From: Ephemerocybe angulata
Taxonomy: Eukaryota; Basidiomycota; Agaricomycetes; Agaricales; Psathyrellaceae
DNA: 63,511 bases
Assembly (NCBI GenBank): GCA_013368325.1
Contig: JAACJK010000184.1
Span: 1 to 63,511 of the forward strand
Reading direction: 5' to 3'
Positions 46,236 through 57,587 of the stretch are shown here, piece after piece. The first letter of the stretch is position 1. Each line of letters begins with the position of its first letter. The notes below the pieces were generated by a model. That model did no database searches. It saw nothing but the letters and a program-made list of their open reading frames with translations, and was not told where the DNA came from. The position numbers and the translations under genes were made by a program.

Positions 46236-46589
46236 TAAAGCCACTGTCCAGCATTGCCCGCCGAGTCCAATCTCGGATCTCTGAAGGTCGAGCCCCGGCT
46301 GTGCCGTGACTGGGCCTAGAATCGGTGTAGGGAAGCGAGATACGTACGTATGTGTGTACGCAGTGGTATCCAGCTGTGTGAGATGACAGGATTTGGGAGT
46401 CGAAGCACAGATATGCGAAACTCGAGCTACGGTTATCCACTGCCCGCAAAGTCCATTTTCGGGTATCCAAGGTCGAGCGCCGACTGTGACGCATATGGGT
46501 TTGGGTATTCGGAAGCGAGATATATACGTACGTATGCACCTGGTAACGGTGACATCTAAACGTGTGAGATACCGTGATTCTGGGTATGA
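46236..46589. repeat. 180-bp tandem units, second copy
   Basis: Identical to 36477-36830, offset 9759. Confidence 0.75.
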
Positions 46590-47648
46590 AGAATAGACAT
46601 TTGTGCCAAGGTGTGAGGCGGTTGGCCAATTTGGTCTGGACTTCGTTGGAGGTGTGTTAAAATGTCTGGAGAATAAATGGAGAAGCGTAGAGTACTTTAT
46701 CCTTTGCGTAATACGCTGCCTTGAAGAGTGTGTATTCACAAGTAGACTATTCCTGGTGGGGGCAGCAGACGGTGAGCTAGAGGGATCTGTTGAATGAACC
46801 CAGAACGGCCTCTATAATCGTCGTGTTCCCCCCGACTTCTCTATGTGTATTATAAACATTCTGCTTTAATTTCGGGGCTACTACACACACAGTTTGGGCA
46901 TAGGTTAATGGTAGATCTAAGTAAATATGCCGGTGTTGAATGCCTTCACGAATCACAGTGCTGAAGTCTCATGCTCAGCGCGTGCCACGCGCTGGTGCAA
47001 CCATCATATCGAGCACAATCTGAACTCTCCCAGGAAAGCCAATGCATCTACACTATTTACGGCCAAGTCTACGCCTGACAATCGCCTTGGAGCGCAACAG
47101 CGGCACTTGGCAAAATAAGCGCCCATTTGGGCTCGCGTGCTATTCGGTCGGCCGGCACACTCTCAGATCTCATGGCGTGCCTGCTGATCATGTCCTCACA
47201 TCACTCTCAGTCTGTCTATGTATTCGGTTCCAAATCATGGTTCCGAGCTGGCGAGAACCAAAATAAAACGACGTCGGCTGCGAGCCTGCGATGCTCGAGT
47301 CTCGGCGGCATGGCCGAAGTGGGCGCGTCTCATTCGGTCAGAGGGATTGGGCCAGGAAAGCGCATGCGCAACGCATGCGTTTGGTAAAGTCTACATCCAA
47401 ATAATTCCGGTGAGAGACAGCCTGAGGAAAGTATAGGATAACAGCATGACGTACCGCTGTGCGAAAACCGAGTTTCTCAGGTGGAATTGTGGGAATCTAC
47501 ATGACGGCGTCAGGGCGCTTGCGACGTGTCCAAAGAGAGGAGAATGACGTACCGAGGGTATTCCCGACCCCTTAAAAGCTTAAATCTAAACAACGAGGTA
47601 AGAGAGGTGCTGAAGAAGAGCCGAAGAGTTTAGCTCACCTGTCAGGCA

Positions 47649-48659
47649 ATGTGGAATCGCGAAGTCGCAACAGAAATGTTTCCCGCGAGCGGGGCGAGGG
47701 ATCTAGGGCTCGGATGAGGCAATGGGACGAGCGGAAGAGGTCAACACGTACATGGCTTGAACATCCCGTGAATGAGAGAGTGCGTTCTCGCGGACTTGAA
47801 AAGCGTAAGCTAAGCAAATGTACCTCAGAACCAAGCCGGGAAATCGCACCTGTCGATCCACCCAGCATAACGAAGTAGCAATGGAAATTCTTCCGGCGAG
47901 CGAGGTGGCTTGAGGGGGAGGCCGTTCTCGAGGACTTGAGTCACGGTGCGCTGGAAAACGAATGTATAGGTGAGCCAAACATACAGTCAACCCGAAAAGG
48001 TACACCTGTCAAAGCGTCCATGTCCCAGGATCTGGATGATGAAGACGCAACGGAAATTCTTCCGGTGAGCAAGGGGGCTGGAGGGCTTGGTGTGGTCTCG
48101 TTTCAGGGGAGTTCTCGAAGATTCGCTGTTCGTTGTGCTGGAAGACGGAAACGTAAGCGAGTGGATCATGAACCAAGCCAAATCATACCTGTCGAAACGC
48201 CCGCCGGATTGGCGAAGACGCAACAGAAATTCTTCCGCCGAGCAAGGTGGCTGCCGGCGGGGACTCTTCATGCGGGGGTCACCTGTGAATCGGAATGAAT
48301 GAGCGTGCAGTTAGAACCAGTCAAGAAACCGCACCTATTGAGGCCCCAGAATGACGACGACGCAACAGAATTTCTTCCGGCGAGCAAGGTGGTAGGGCTC
48401 GACTCTTCGCGCGTGTCATGCCCACGGAAAGCTTGTGGAAAGCGCGAAATAACAACAGAACACATTCCGGTGAGCAGGGAGTTGTGGAGTCTGGCGTTGG
48501 CGAAGGTCGATGTAAAGCGTGTGGCGAGGTCTAATGAGGGGTCGAGTGTGTCAGCGACGAAGAATATGATGTCGCGCAACGTAGAGTGTTCATTGGGTTG
48601 GTGAATCGCGACATAGCGATAGAAATGTATCCCGCGAGCGATGGAGGAAGGTAGAGTGG
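47649..48659. repeat. Degenerate tandem repeats, second copy
   Basis: Identical to 37890-38900, offset 9759. Confidence 0.6.
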
Positions 48660-49516
48660 TGCGGAGACCTTGCGATAATGGTGGTCAGCGACAAGAGACG
48701 TACTCGCAATGCAACGTCAAACATTACGGTCCCAGAGGCGACGACTCACGAGAGATGTGACATGTCCTCTGAAGGGGTAACAGACACGCACACGGACACG
48801 AGTACGATGGACTAGGATGGACTCACTAGTCTACGTCGTACGAGACCTTTGGGACAAAGGCTTGAATTGGTCTCCGCCGGGGACTGCATATGTCGGAGGC
48901 TCCGTGGGGCTGAAACGCGGAAGGGTGATTGATTACGGGTAAACCGAGGAAGGCGCTTCCGCCGGAAGAGAAGGAAAGCTAAATGTATTGGGATATCTAT
49001 TCTACCAGAATGCGAATGCACAGACTTGCACCTTCTCCAACTCCCTGTTCAACAACGCAAAGACCTAGGTAAGAATATGAGCAAGTCTCGAGGAGAGAGG
49101 AGATGGAGAACGGGATAAGGGCGCACCGGAACGTCATCATGTCACTGGAACCGATGGCGGAAGCGAAAAGCGAGGAGCCTGCAGGAACATCGTTGGAGAG
49201 GTTAGGATGCCCTCTACTCCATTCTTGCACTCTTGACTGCCATATCTCCCCAGTGGCATTGGGGGGATATGAAGGTGAAGAGGGACAGGATGGAGGAGGA
49301 GGGAGGAGGAGGGGAAGGGAGGAGCTCACCGAGAAGCCCAGTTGCCGTAACCAATGTAGTCTAAGGAGACTAGAGCAATTGCCGTAAGATATGTGAGAGC
49401 AGGCGAACACTGACCGAAGTTAGAAGCCGAAAGGGAGGCGAGCAAGCGATAAGCAGAAGGTATAAAGGCTGTGGTGTATGGTCAGTCAGTCACCCCATCT
49501 CCCCGTTATGCTGCTA

Positions 49517-49842
49517 CCTGTGGGAAGCCGGCCGATGCTGCGCACGGCAATGTGTCCGAGGCATTTTGGCTCCATTGTGCGGCTTCTTAATTGATGCCAC
49601 GAATGCCGTGATGCCTTTCCAGTCAGGAATTAAAGTGCATGATTGTACGCAACTCCCCTTTTGGAGCAATACCCCTTATACTCTTTAACAGGCCCGTATG
49701 TCTTATATTATGATGTGTAGTATGCCAGAAGAAGTGTATATACTGGATCATGCAGGTAAAGGTGCGTTGAAGGGGAGGGTGAGGTTGAGACGGACGCGAT
49801 GTTATGCCTCGCTGAAGCTTACTGTTGGTGCAGCTTGATGAG
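49517..49842. other. Intergenic, no supported gene
   Basis: Sequence between the end of the duplication and the 3' end of the first family D gene. A/T-richer stretch near 49675-49745; nothing else seen. Confidence 0.5.
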
Positions 49843-50324
49843 TTACAGCATCATATCATACGCGCGCAAACATACCATTCTATGGAGTTCCTCCGCTTCC
49901 AGGGAGTATCCACGTGCCCTCAGGTGCCTGGCAACGCAGTGGCGCGCTTTGTCTCCTAGTCCATACGCTACTTCAGCGTTGTAGAGGCGCATGCAGTTCA
50001 TCATTCGGTGTGCCAGTTGCTGACACACGCCCGTGTGAATGATCCCATCACCCAATCCAGCTTCAGCGCCGGCTACGGCGAGGAGGTGGGCCCAGTGTCG
50101 AAGTTCGACGGAGTCTTGGATCGGGCCCACATGCGTCCTCAACTTCTGGGCCTCCTCCAACCGCTTCGTCAACGCCCTAAACATTTTTGTGGTGTAGTCG
50201 AACAGCAACTCAGGATCCATTCGGGCAAAGTATTCAGTTGGTGTCTAGATGGTTGTTAGGATCAAAGGAGCGGGTACCCGTAAGACGAACTCACCATGGT
50301 TTCCTCGTTCTGGGCGGTATTCAT
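49843..50324 (-). CDS. Family D small helical protein 1
   Basis: Exon 1 50324-50295 (MNTAQNEETM), intron 50294-50245 (GTGAGT...TCTAG), exon 2 50244-49843. The product of about 144 residues is almost all helix: PTEYFARMDPELLFDYTT, MFRALTKRLEEAQKLR, LRHWAHLLAVAGAEAGLG, ARHCVARHLRARGYSLEAEE. No signal peptide or membrane segment. The layout resembles the protein encoded 0.5 kb upstream on the same strand (both start M-x-TAQ, a short first exon, then a helical core ending in a repeat-like pair of helices). Function unknown. Confidence 0.65.
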
Positions 50325-50818
50325 AGCGTAAAGGAGAGTGGAGATGCTAGAGAGTGTGTAACGCTAAATTCAGCGGAGAGTTGGGCAAGGGGTGCAGTGC
50401 CGTTTCCTATCCCACCCCAACCTTTATACAAGTAAAATGACCGCCGGTCCGCCCAGCTGTTCTAAAGTACATTTCTGATTGCAGGGTCCAACTTGTGACC
50501 GATCTCGTGGTCTCAGGCTGTCACCTCTACTCAATCCTTATGGAGCAGCCGCATCCGAAGGTCAATGCCGCCCCAATATTCAAATGTACTTAGATATGGT
50601 ACGCCAGAACGTTAAGCTCCAATCGATAATCCCTTCTTATACATATGTAGATATATTCGTAGAGTTCGCGTGGTAGAAGATAATGTAAATTAGCGACTGC
50701 GGCAATAGTATACGGACAAATAGTACGGTACGAAGATGAGGAAATGTAAGGGAACGGTGGGAGAAGGGTAAACCGACCGGTCCTAACAGAACACAGATCT
50801 TGAAGGTGCAGCGGGTGC

Positions 50819-51587
50819 TCAGATACTGTGTCGTCGCTCACGAGGTGTGCCCACTGACGCCTCATCTTCGCTACCCTCGCTGGTGGCACCTAGGCGAACA
50901 GCACGGCCCTCAGTGGCGCCGACATCGTGCTCGCCGCGGCACTGAGGCAAGTCGTTGAGGCAGACGTTGTATTCGAGTTCAGGCCAGCCAAAGTCGTCGT
51001 CTAATTGCTCACGTCAGGGTCTATTAGTGTCTTTCCCTTGTCGAAGGTTACTCACCTATTTCTCGGACCTCTTCGTAAAGGTCTTCTGCCATCGCGTGCT
51101 CGTTCCGATCGACCAGGGTCTGCGCCAGCATCTGCACTGTATCTCTCGAGAACTCGAGGTGCATGCAGACGGTGTCGAATGCCGACCATGCTTTCTCGTA
51201 TGCGACCTGAGTCCGATGGACCTCCTCATTCCTCCACCCCCCTATTGCGAGCGTATCCGTCCAGTCCAATGCCCGGGAGAGGGCCGCACGCCACGACCTT
51301 CTCATGACATACTTTCTTCGCCTATCGTCGCACTTCCGCCTTGCTTTCCTTTTCCTAGTACACAGTATTTTGTGCATGTCAATGGCGAGCGCGACGGCGT
51401 CTTCAGAGGGGAGACTTTCGATGAACTCGATCGTAGTCTAGAAGAGACCGTCATATTATTTAAGTAGCGGTAGTATAAAGGTTGTTGGGAGAAGGCAGCT
51501 TACTTCGAAGGGTATTGTCTCCCCGGTGGCAGCCATGCGAAGCAGCTGTTCGATTGCTGGGATGAGGGGATACTGTGCTGTGTCCAT
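50819..51587 (-). CDS. Family D small helical protein 2
   Basis: Three exons: 51587-51504 (MDTAQYPLIPAIEQLLRMA), 51437-51056, and 51000-50819, with introns of 66 and 55 nt that have standard borders and keep the frame. The core is helical and basic (HKILCTRKRKARRKCDDRR, SWRAALSRALDWTDTLA, VQMLAQTLVDRNEHAMAEDL). The last exon is acidic and Gly/Glu-rich (FGWPELEYNVCLND, then SEGSEDEASVG) and ends RRHSI. Likely a diverged relative of the gene at 49843-50324, same strand and same start pattern. Function unknown. Confidence 0.65.
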
Positions 51588-51951
51588 TGGAGAATAGTGG
51601 GTGGTTTAAGACAGAGATGTTGGTGCTATAAAGCGCCTAGCTTCTTGAATTTATATGGGGACCTAAAGGATCATTTGTGCAATCACTGTGCGGTCCCGTA
51701 ATTCGGAGCAACCCATGCCGTCTTGTTAGGTGAGATCAAAGGGTCCAGGACAATCCCCAGCAACACGCCGCTTCCTTTCACCGCCCCATTCTGCCCCTTC
51801 CACGCGAAAAATTCCTCCTGCTTCTATAGGCATTGCCTTCCCCCCTTCCAGCCTTCAATAAAGCTATAGACGGACGCCCGGGTTGTCTGAAGGCATGTAT
51901 GTGGGGATATACTATTTTAGGCAGCCCGACGGGCTGCTGTGACCTCCACAT

Positions 51952-52845
51952 ATGTCACGTCAGGAGTGGGACACGGCGAGTCCACAATTTAGGTAAGTAC
52001 CGTTCATGTCCTGCCTTCTACTAGTCCGTTAGTCTAGGAGACAGGTGTGGACCGTCCCTACCGCTGAGGGAAATCACGGACACCGTACCATACGGCTTCT
52101 CGACGTACTTCAAGAGGATCGAATCGCATACCGCCCTTTGGCACAGTTAGGAATGTTTTCGTCTGCACGGCCCGAAGTCTATCCCTCTGAGGTACGAATT
52201 GCAAGCTATATTACCCATGCGATCTGACCCACGACATACGCAGGTCAATTGGTAGATACCCGCCAGCCTGGGGTAAAGGCTGCGGTCGCGACACGACGAC
52301 GCCAACACCCCCTACCATCGGTAGTCGGAAGCGAATACTCCACCTCCTTCGACGCCGTTCAATATGCCTCTCGGGACATCCATATTCAGGTTCTTCCGCA
52401 CACCTACCTACCCATGTGGCAGGCGCAGCCATCGCTCAGGCAAGAGGTTCTGCTGGGATATATCGGACGGTGATGGCCACTTTCAAGTCCCCAGCTGGTA
52501 CAGGGATTCGTATGGCAAGGAGTACCAATACACCTAGGACATTCATCGACAAGGACAGCGCGCTGCTACCAAAGCGCTGGAGCAAGTTGGTTTCGGACAG
52601 GCATATTTCGTCGTCGGGTGCCCATGAGGCTTGTACTAGCTGTCCTGGCGCACAGTGCCGATGTCACACATTCGGGTCAACCTCTTGTCTGGTACGTCTT
52701 TCCAGTACACGTACGACACTACGTCTAATATACTATTCACTCAGTATTTCAAGGCGTTCTGTTCACCCTCCATGCCCTCCGCCATCCGATGGACACCACC
52801 CTTCATCCCCGCAAGTCCTTCGCAAATGATCCCCAATCATTGTGA
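51952..52845 (+). pseudogene. Broken spliced gene C
   Basis: Coding-like pieces occur in order but in changing frames: MSRQEWDTASPQF at 51952, an exon after an ACAG acceptor at 52044 (WTVPTAEGNHGHRTIRLLD, PLAQLGMFSSARPEVYP), STSFDAVQYASRDIHIQVLP with HTYLPMWQAQPSL, and then WYRDSYGKEYQYT interrupted by TAG (52543-52545) before DIHRQGQRAATKALEQVGFG. One base later a shift leads to MRLVLAVLAHSADVTHS, a probable membrane helix, and a last exon FQGVLFTLHALRHPMDTTL ending at 52845. The in-frame stop and shifts suggest a decaying gene. The family is not recognised. It lies just upstream of the family A gene and in the same direction. Confidence 0.45.
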
Positions 52846-52942
52846 TCATTGATGACAACACAATGGCGGTCACGCCTGGCGGGGCTGGACAGGTTCAAGG
52901 TTGGGTAAGCGAGCCAACCCCTGCTTTTCGTTTGCTTCCGAC

Positions 52943-53697
52943 ATGGACCTCATCGTACACGAGGTGGGCGACGTAGACGTGGAGTTGCTCATCGCCGACG
53001 CGAAAGCCATATCTAGGGTATGCTCTATCGCACGGCTTACAGTCATAGAACTAATGCCACGTCCATCGTAACATCGCAGGGTCAACGGTGGCCGATGACG
53101 AAGTGTGCCTTCTTTGGTTCTAGTTGTTCTAAGCCTTTCATAGTCCCAGCGGCTACCCAGTGCACATCCATTGGAAAGGGCCGACCTATGGACATATTCT
53201 TCAGATCGTATGTCAACGCGGCGATCCCCCGCTCGTCGTTGGTATACAACCTGGACGACTACTTCATAGAGGTCAACAGATACCCTGCGCACAGCTTGGT
53301 GGAGGGCCCATGGCGGTACGCCATATTCACGTCTCAAAACGTACGTGATTCGGTTACAAGCATGAACTTGAAGAGTATTCTAAAATCATCTAATATCCGC
53401 GCCTTGTAGTGCAACGACGAAGTGAACAAGTTGGTGCGACGCCTGTACAAAGGTCAAGACCTGCACGTCCATGGCTGTGTGCTAGTCGCCAAGGCTGACC
53501 ACATGGGCATCGTCCATCCGGTACACGAATCCGATTTGTCGCAGATTGAGACCATGCTTGTCGAGTAGGTCTCCGCCTTCCAGTTCATGAGATCTGTGCC
53601 CTCTAATCGATTACGATCCAGGAACCTAATCACACAGTATCAGGTGGTGACAGTCAACCCTGACATGCGATCCACCGAAGCGATCAACGTATTTTGA
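52943..53697 (+). CDS. Family A hypothetical protein, module 1
   Basis: Four exons: 52943-53017 (MDLIVHEVGDVDVELLIAD), 53080-53340, 53410-53564, 53622-53697. The introns have clear GT and AG ends and the frame is kept at all three. The product, about 188 residues, has FGSSCSKPFIVPAATQCTS, NLDDYFIEVNRYPAHSLVEG and VNKLVRRLYKGQDLHVHG followed by VLVAKADHMGIVHPVHESD. The minus-strand protein at 56851-57587 shares the layout: a Cys-containing segment, a Y-L-rich middle, an N-W-A-I-F-T/R-Y-A-I-F-T strand, then VN-L...G-VVVK-D-MG-V. Mixed alpha/beta, no signal peptide. Immediately followed, 235 bp on, by a family B gene. Function unknown. Confidence 0.7.
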
Positions 53698-53932
53698 GGA
53701 GCGGAATTTTGATGTATCCCCGCGCGTATACCCCCACCACCATCTCTTCGCGTGGACGCGGGACGTTGGGGAGACGATTGGGGCTTAAAGGTCCGACTAG
53801 TAATGTCGAAGGTCCCCGCACCTCACATTCCTCCCCTTCGCGCGATATATCCCTCTCTTACTCTCTCTCACTGTCGTTACATGCCCCAATACCATTCCTT
53901 TCACTACCCCCGATAACTTAGTCCCAAGCATA

Positions 53933-55126
53933 ATGTCCTCTCCCCTTTCAAACTATTCGTACCCCTCCACGCCTCCCGCCAGTCCCAGTTCGATTCGAAA
54001 TACGCCATGGGCACCGTCGCGCACCCCTACACGAACATCTGCACGCCTGGCCATCAAGAACACTCGGTTTCCGTCGTTCCCTCGGTTGGACGAACCCGTT
54101 ACGCTCTTCGCGCCGAAGATAAAGGACCGCGCAGGTCCACGCCGATTCAACAGCGCCGAAGCCTTCTACTATTGTACGGAGCTCATGGGTATGGCACTGT
54201 CCTACTGCGACTGGCACACCATCCAAAGCATGTCACGCACTAATCGACACGGGAGAGGGTTGGCTCAAACCGCGACCGAGATCATCCTGAAACACATATT
54301 ATGCCCTTTCATCCTCCTCCACCAGTTCTACGACTTCTTGGAAAAGATGAACGATACCGGCGCCGGCATCATGGGGTCGGTTGCCAGAAGGATGCTCGCT
54401 ACCAACTCGATGATGATGCAACACGCCATAAAGGTCAAGGACTTTCGGTACCTCAGGTCCAACGACCTGAACATCGTGGTCCCCAAAGGGAGCTTGGACG
54501 CGATGGTGGAGTGGTTTACAGCACACAGTTACGACGCCTGGGACACCGAGGTGGTATCAAAGCCGTACGTCGGATCGGTACGCAGGATGGTCTCCGCGAC
54601 CCGTCAGCCGCAGAACGGAGTTCCGGTGGGCATCTCGATTAATGTTATGTGGGAAGCGCGTTGACCCTCATCATGCCAACAGCGCGCGAGAATTACGATT
54701 AGCGAAAGCCTAGGGAATGTGATGCAGGTCATCCTTGCATCCAACATGACCTGCCAAACCAACTTGGTGACGTCCACACGCGTCTACGCAGTCTACCCCA
54801 CGCTGGTGACAGACCAGCACGCCCTCAAGACGGACATAACGAGTCTCATCTCTCCGCGTCGACCGAGACCCCCTTACCTCCTTCGCACCTCGAACTTCAG
54901 GTGGACCGGACCCTGCGGATTCCACTGCCCATCTCTACCCAGGAAAACAGTCGGGGACAAAGGGATAGCTTCTTTCCTATGGAACACGAGGTATCCTATC
55001 CCGGAGTCTAGGTACAGCGACACAGACTCCCTCTTGGCCCAATCCATCTTGCAATGGCGCTTTGCTAAACGCTGTGGAAATCCCAAGTGCAAGCGGTTCA
55101 TGCCCCCGCGGTCATTAGTAATGTAA
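53933..55126 (+). CDS. Family B protein 2, module 1
   Basis: Exons 53933-54625 and 54683-55126, with a 57-nt intron (GTGGGC...AACAG) that keeps the frame. Disordered Ser/Pro N-terminus (MSSPLSNYSYPSTPPASPSS), helical region (MGMALSYCDWHTIQSMSR), then GSVARRMLATNSMMM and SNDLNIVVPKGSLDAMVEWF. After the intron comes ITISESLGNVMQVILASNM with VYAVYPTLV. The C-terminal domain has RWTGPCGFHCPSLPRK and a Cys pair in CGNPKCKRF. G-S-x-x-R-x-x-L followed by D-L-N-I resembles the GG/GS...DxD core of nucleotidyltransferases, but the second acidic residue is Asn, so catalysis is doubtful. The CxxxC and CxxxxC pattern may bind a metal. Function unknown. Confidence 0.7.
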
Positions 55127-55792
55127 GCACGGTTATTGGGACCTCCAGATACCTCTGAGCGTCGACTTTCTCCCCACGCTGAGGCTTTCGCTTCCCCTTC
55201 GAAGATTCCCCAACTCTCTTTAGCGGCGCTTATTCCTTATTCCATTACTCTAACGTTCGTGTTTGTCGTTTCGTCCAAGTGAGGCCCCAACATTCTCAAC
55301 CTGGAACGGTTACGTATATACCCCTTCAGTACCCTTTACCTCTTGGACAGTTCATCGCCCATCTCCCTCCGTTTCTACCCCAATCCCGGTCTATTTGCGT
55401 CATGCGTCCCTCCTCGCGCTTGTATACCCCGACCGGTCGTCATATGTCATATCATCCCTTATACTCTACCTATACCTCCCACCCTCTTTCATCCTTCGAG
55501 TCCATCTTCTACAAATACGACACGCTGTAATAGGTTCCAACTATCGTCACTCATTTGCATGCCTATGTCTCAGCCCGTCGGGGGGAAGCAATTAAGTCGT
55601 CATACCGCGGTACACGGACTGGTGGCAGTAAGACCCTTCCACTATTGGACGGTGGACACCCTCGTAGCCGCACGCTGCAATACTTTTGCGAACTTAACAC
55701 CACATCATACCGCGGCGGTGAGACGGCGGATACTCAAGGTCGAACGAGATGGGTATCGATTAGATAACTAATCAGCACTACGTACAATAGAG
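55127..55792. other. Axis of inverted gene modules, no gene
   Basis: 666 bp between the 3' ends of the two facing family B genes. Pyrimidine-rich on the plus strand around 55340-55520. No long palindrome was seen, so the arrangement is gene-level only. Confidence 0.5.
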
Positions 55793-56747
55793 TCAAGGGC
55801 GTAGATAGCGGCTGCGATCCTCGAACAACACCTTATTGGGACAGTGGTCATTATGGCACCTGCTATGTACCCTCCATATAAGAGGCTCGCTGCGCAAGAA
55901 GGATCGTCCATCGTCCTCCACCGATCCCCATGATGTAAACTGTCCATCATCCATGGACCAGGAGTATATAGCGGCGCCATCGTCGTCGGGTGTTTTCCTC
56001 CAAGTTGCAGGGCATTGTAATCCACAGGGACTGGTCCAGTGGGAGTTGTTGGGGATGACGGAGAACGTAAGATCTTCCGCATTGGAACTGGCGGGCGCTC
56101 CTTCGACGACTAAGCTTTCGTTGGCAAGAGTTGCACGAGGAAGCATGCACACCACGCTGTTATGGGTAATAGCGCACATTTGAGCTGAGTACGGGGTGCA
56201 GAGAACAACGCTGAGTGCTCTGGTCGCGCTGACGGACAGGAGGATGGTCCTGGTCTGAGAAATGTGTCACGGGGTACCGAGAACGGTCGAGATGTAGGAC
56301 ACTGACCTCGCATGGGGTTCGTCGATCGAACCTCTCTATAACGTCGACGCTCGAACTACGTCGTTCGGAGGGAGGAAGAGCTCTCGACCGATATCCCTGC
56401 GAGCGCAGGAACGAGCGCATGACTCCTTCCATGCCGAACGACGTTGTAATATTGAGGTTGGTAGCCTTCCGTCTGGGCTGAGTTGGCCCGTTCAGAAGGA
56501 GGACTTCTCGGACGACTGAGCCTACTATCGCTCCCTCAGACGCACGGAGGTACTCGATGAAGTCATCGAACGCGGTCCGCTCGATATACGGCTCGATGGC
56601 GTCCTTGATGCGTTGACGAAGCTCGTACTGGGCGACATTGGGTGCCGCGTTGGGGAAGAAGGAAGCTTGTACTAGGCGATCGATGGGCAAGAATCGAGCG
56701 ACTTCGGCAACGATATCGGATGGGAGGTCTCGGGCGGTAGGGCTCAT
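55793..56747 (-). CDS. Family B protein 3, module 2
   Basis: ATG 56747 (MSPTARDLPSDIVAEVARFL); an in-frame ATG at 56813 would add a hydrophobic lead and is less likely. Exon 1 ends at 56307, intron 56306-56255 (GTCAGT...CTCAG), exon 2 to the stop at 55793. The F-box-like start LPSDIVAEVARFLPIDRL is followed by IVGSVVREVLLLNGPTQ and ATNLNITTSFGMEGVMRSF, matching GSVARRML and NDLNIV of the protein at 53933. After the intron comes ILLSVSATRALSVVL. The C-terminus has WTSPCGLQCPATWRKTPDD and CHNDHCPNKVLF, the same Cys pattern. It follows its family A partner by about 100 bp on the same strand, as in module 1. Confidence 0.7.
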
Positions 56748-56850
56748 GATTCGTAGATAGGGATTGGGATGAGGATGTAATACAAACAATACTACCAAGC
56801 CTGCCATCCCCAATACGACTTCGGTTTAGGGCTGACTAACGGATTTACGA

Positions 56851-57587
56851 CTAAAGGATGGTTGTATTTGTTGTCGTCCTCAAATAGGCTACAAATGGCA
56901 GTGAGCCCCCTCTGGTAATGAGCTGTGAAATAGTGATCATGCGCACCTGTAGATGAGAAGCTCCGCCACCCCTATGTCCTTTTCCACCATGTCGCAGACT
57001 TCGCCCATACGATCTGTCTTCACTACGACTATGTTACCCCACACTGTACGGACGCCGTCCTCGCACTTGTAGGACTCGTACAGATCGTTCACCGGCAGGT
57101 CTATAGGTCCACGACCCTATCGCGGAACCAAAGAGAGGTGAGAAGCTGAAGGACCATCTAGAGCTGTGGAGCAGGAGCGCTTACCGCCTTAGTGGCCGTA
57201 AAAATAGCCCAGTTATTACGCTGAAGGCGAGGGGCACCATGAGGATACCTCCTGATGCAAGACCCCGCATGCTCGAGGTTCCTGGGTGCTGCAGGCGCTG
57301 CATAGGTGGGCGGGTACAGGTATTGCTCGACGTAGAGATCAATGCTCCTTGGCGCTGCCTCGTACCCAGGGTGCACAGCAATTGACACGAGGTGGGCCTG
57401 AGTACATCGGGCACCGACGACACACCCCTTTACTGTAGAAAACAGCCCTTCCTAATGGCACTATGAGTACTATGAACCGAGAAAGCGATGATAACACACC
57501 TGGTGTGCGGTATCGAATCTGGACGAGATCGCCAGAACATCGCCGTCGGAGAACATGAGTGGCCCTGAGCAGTCGACCGATCTATAC
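56851..57587 (-). CDS. Family A hypothetical protein, module 2
   Basis: The 5' end is not resolved; the first firm exon begins near 57587 (SGPLMFSDGDVLAISSRF). After an intron (GTGTGT...TAAAG) comes GCVVGARCTQAHLVSIAVHP and IDLYVEQYLYPPTYAAPAAP, ending NNWAIFTATKAV. Another intron leads to PVNDLYESYKCEDGVRTVWG with IVVVKTDRMGEVCDMVEKD. A last short exon (GGSLPFVAYLRTTTN) stops at 56851. The layout and several motifs match the family A protein at 52943-53697. It precedes a family B gene on the same strand. Function unknown. Confidence 0.55.

Larger units (their letters stand above)
40286..49516 (+). repeat. 9.2-kb direct duplication, copy 2
   Basis: Matches 30517-39757. It ends at CCCCGTTATGCTGCTA (49516), after which the two flanks are unrelated (TCCTTGCC after copy 1, CCTGTGGG after copy 2). 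Confidence 0.95.

Noticed and set aside
55127..55792. DNA palindrome at the axis of the inverted A-B modules
   Set aside because: Only gene order is inverted; the nucleotide sequences are too diverged and no inverted repeat was seen at the axis.
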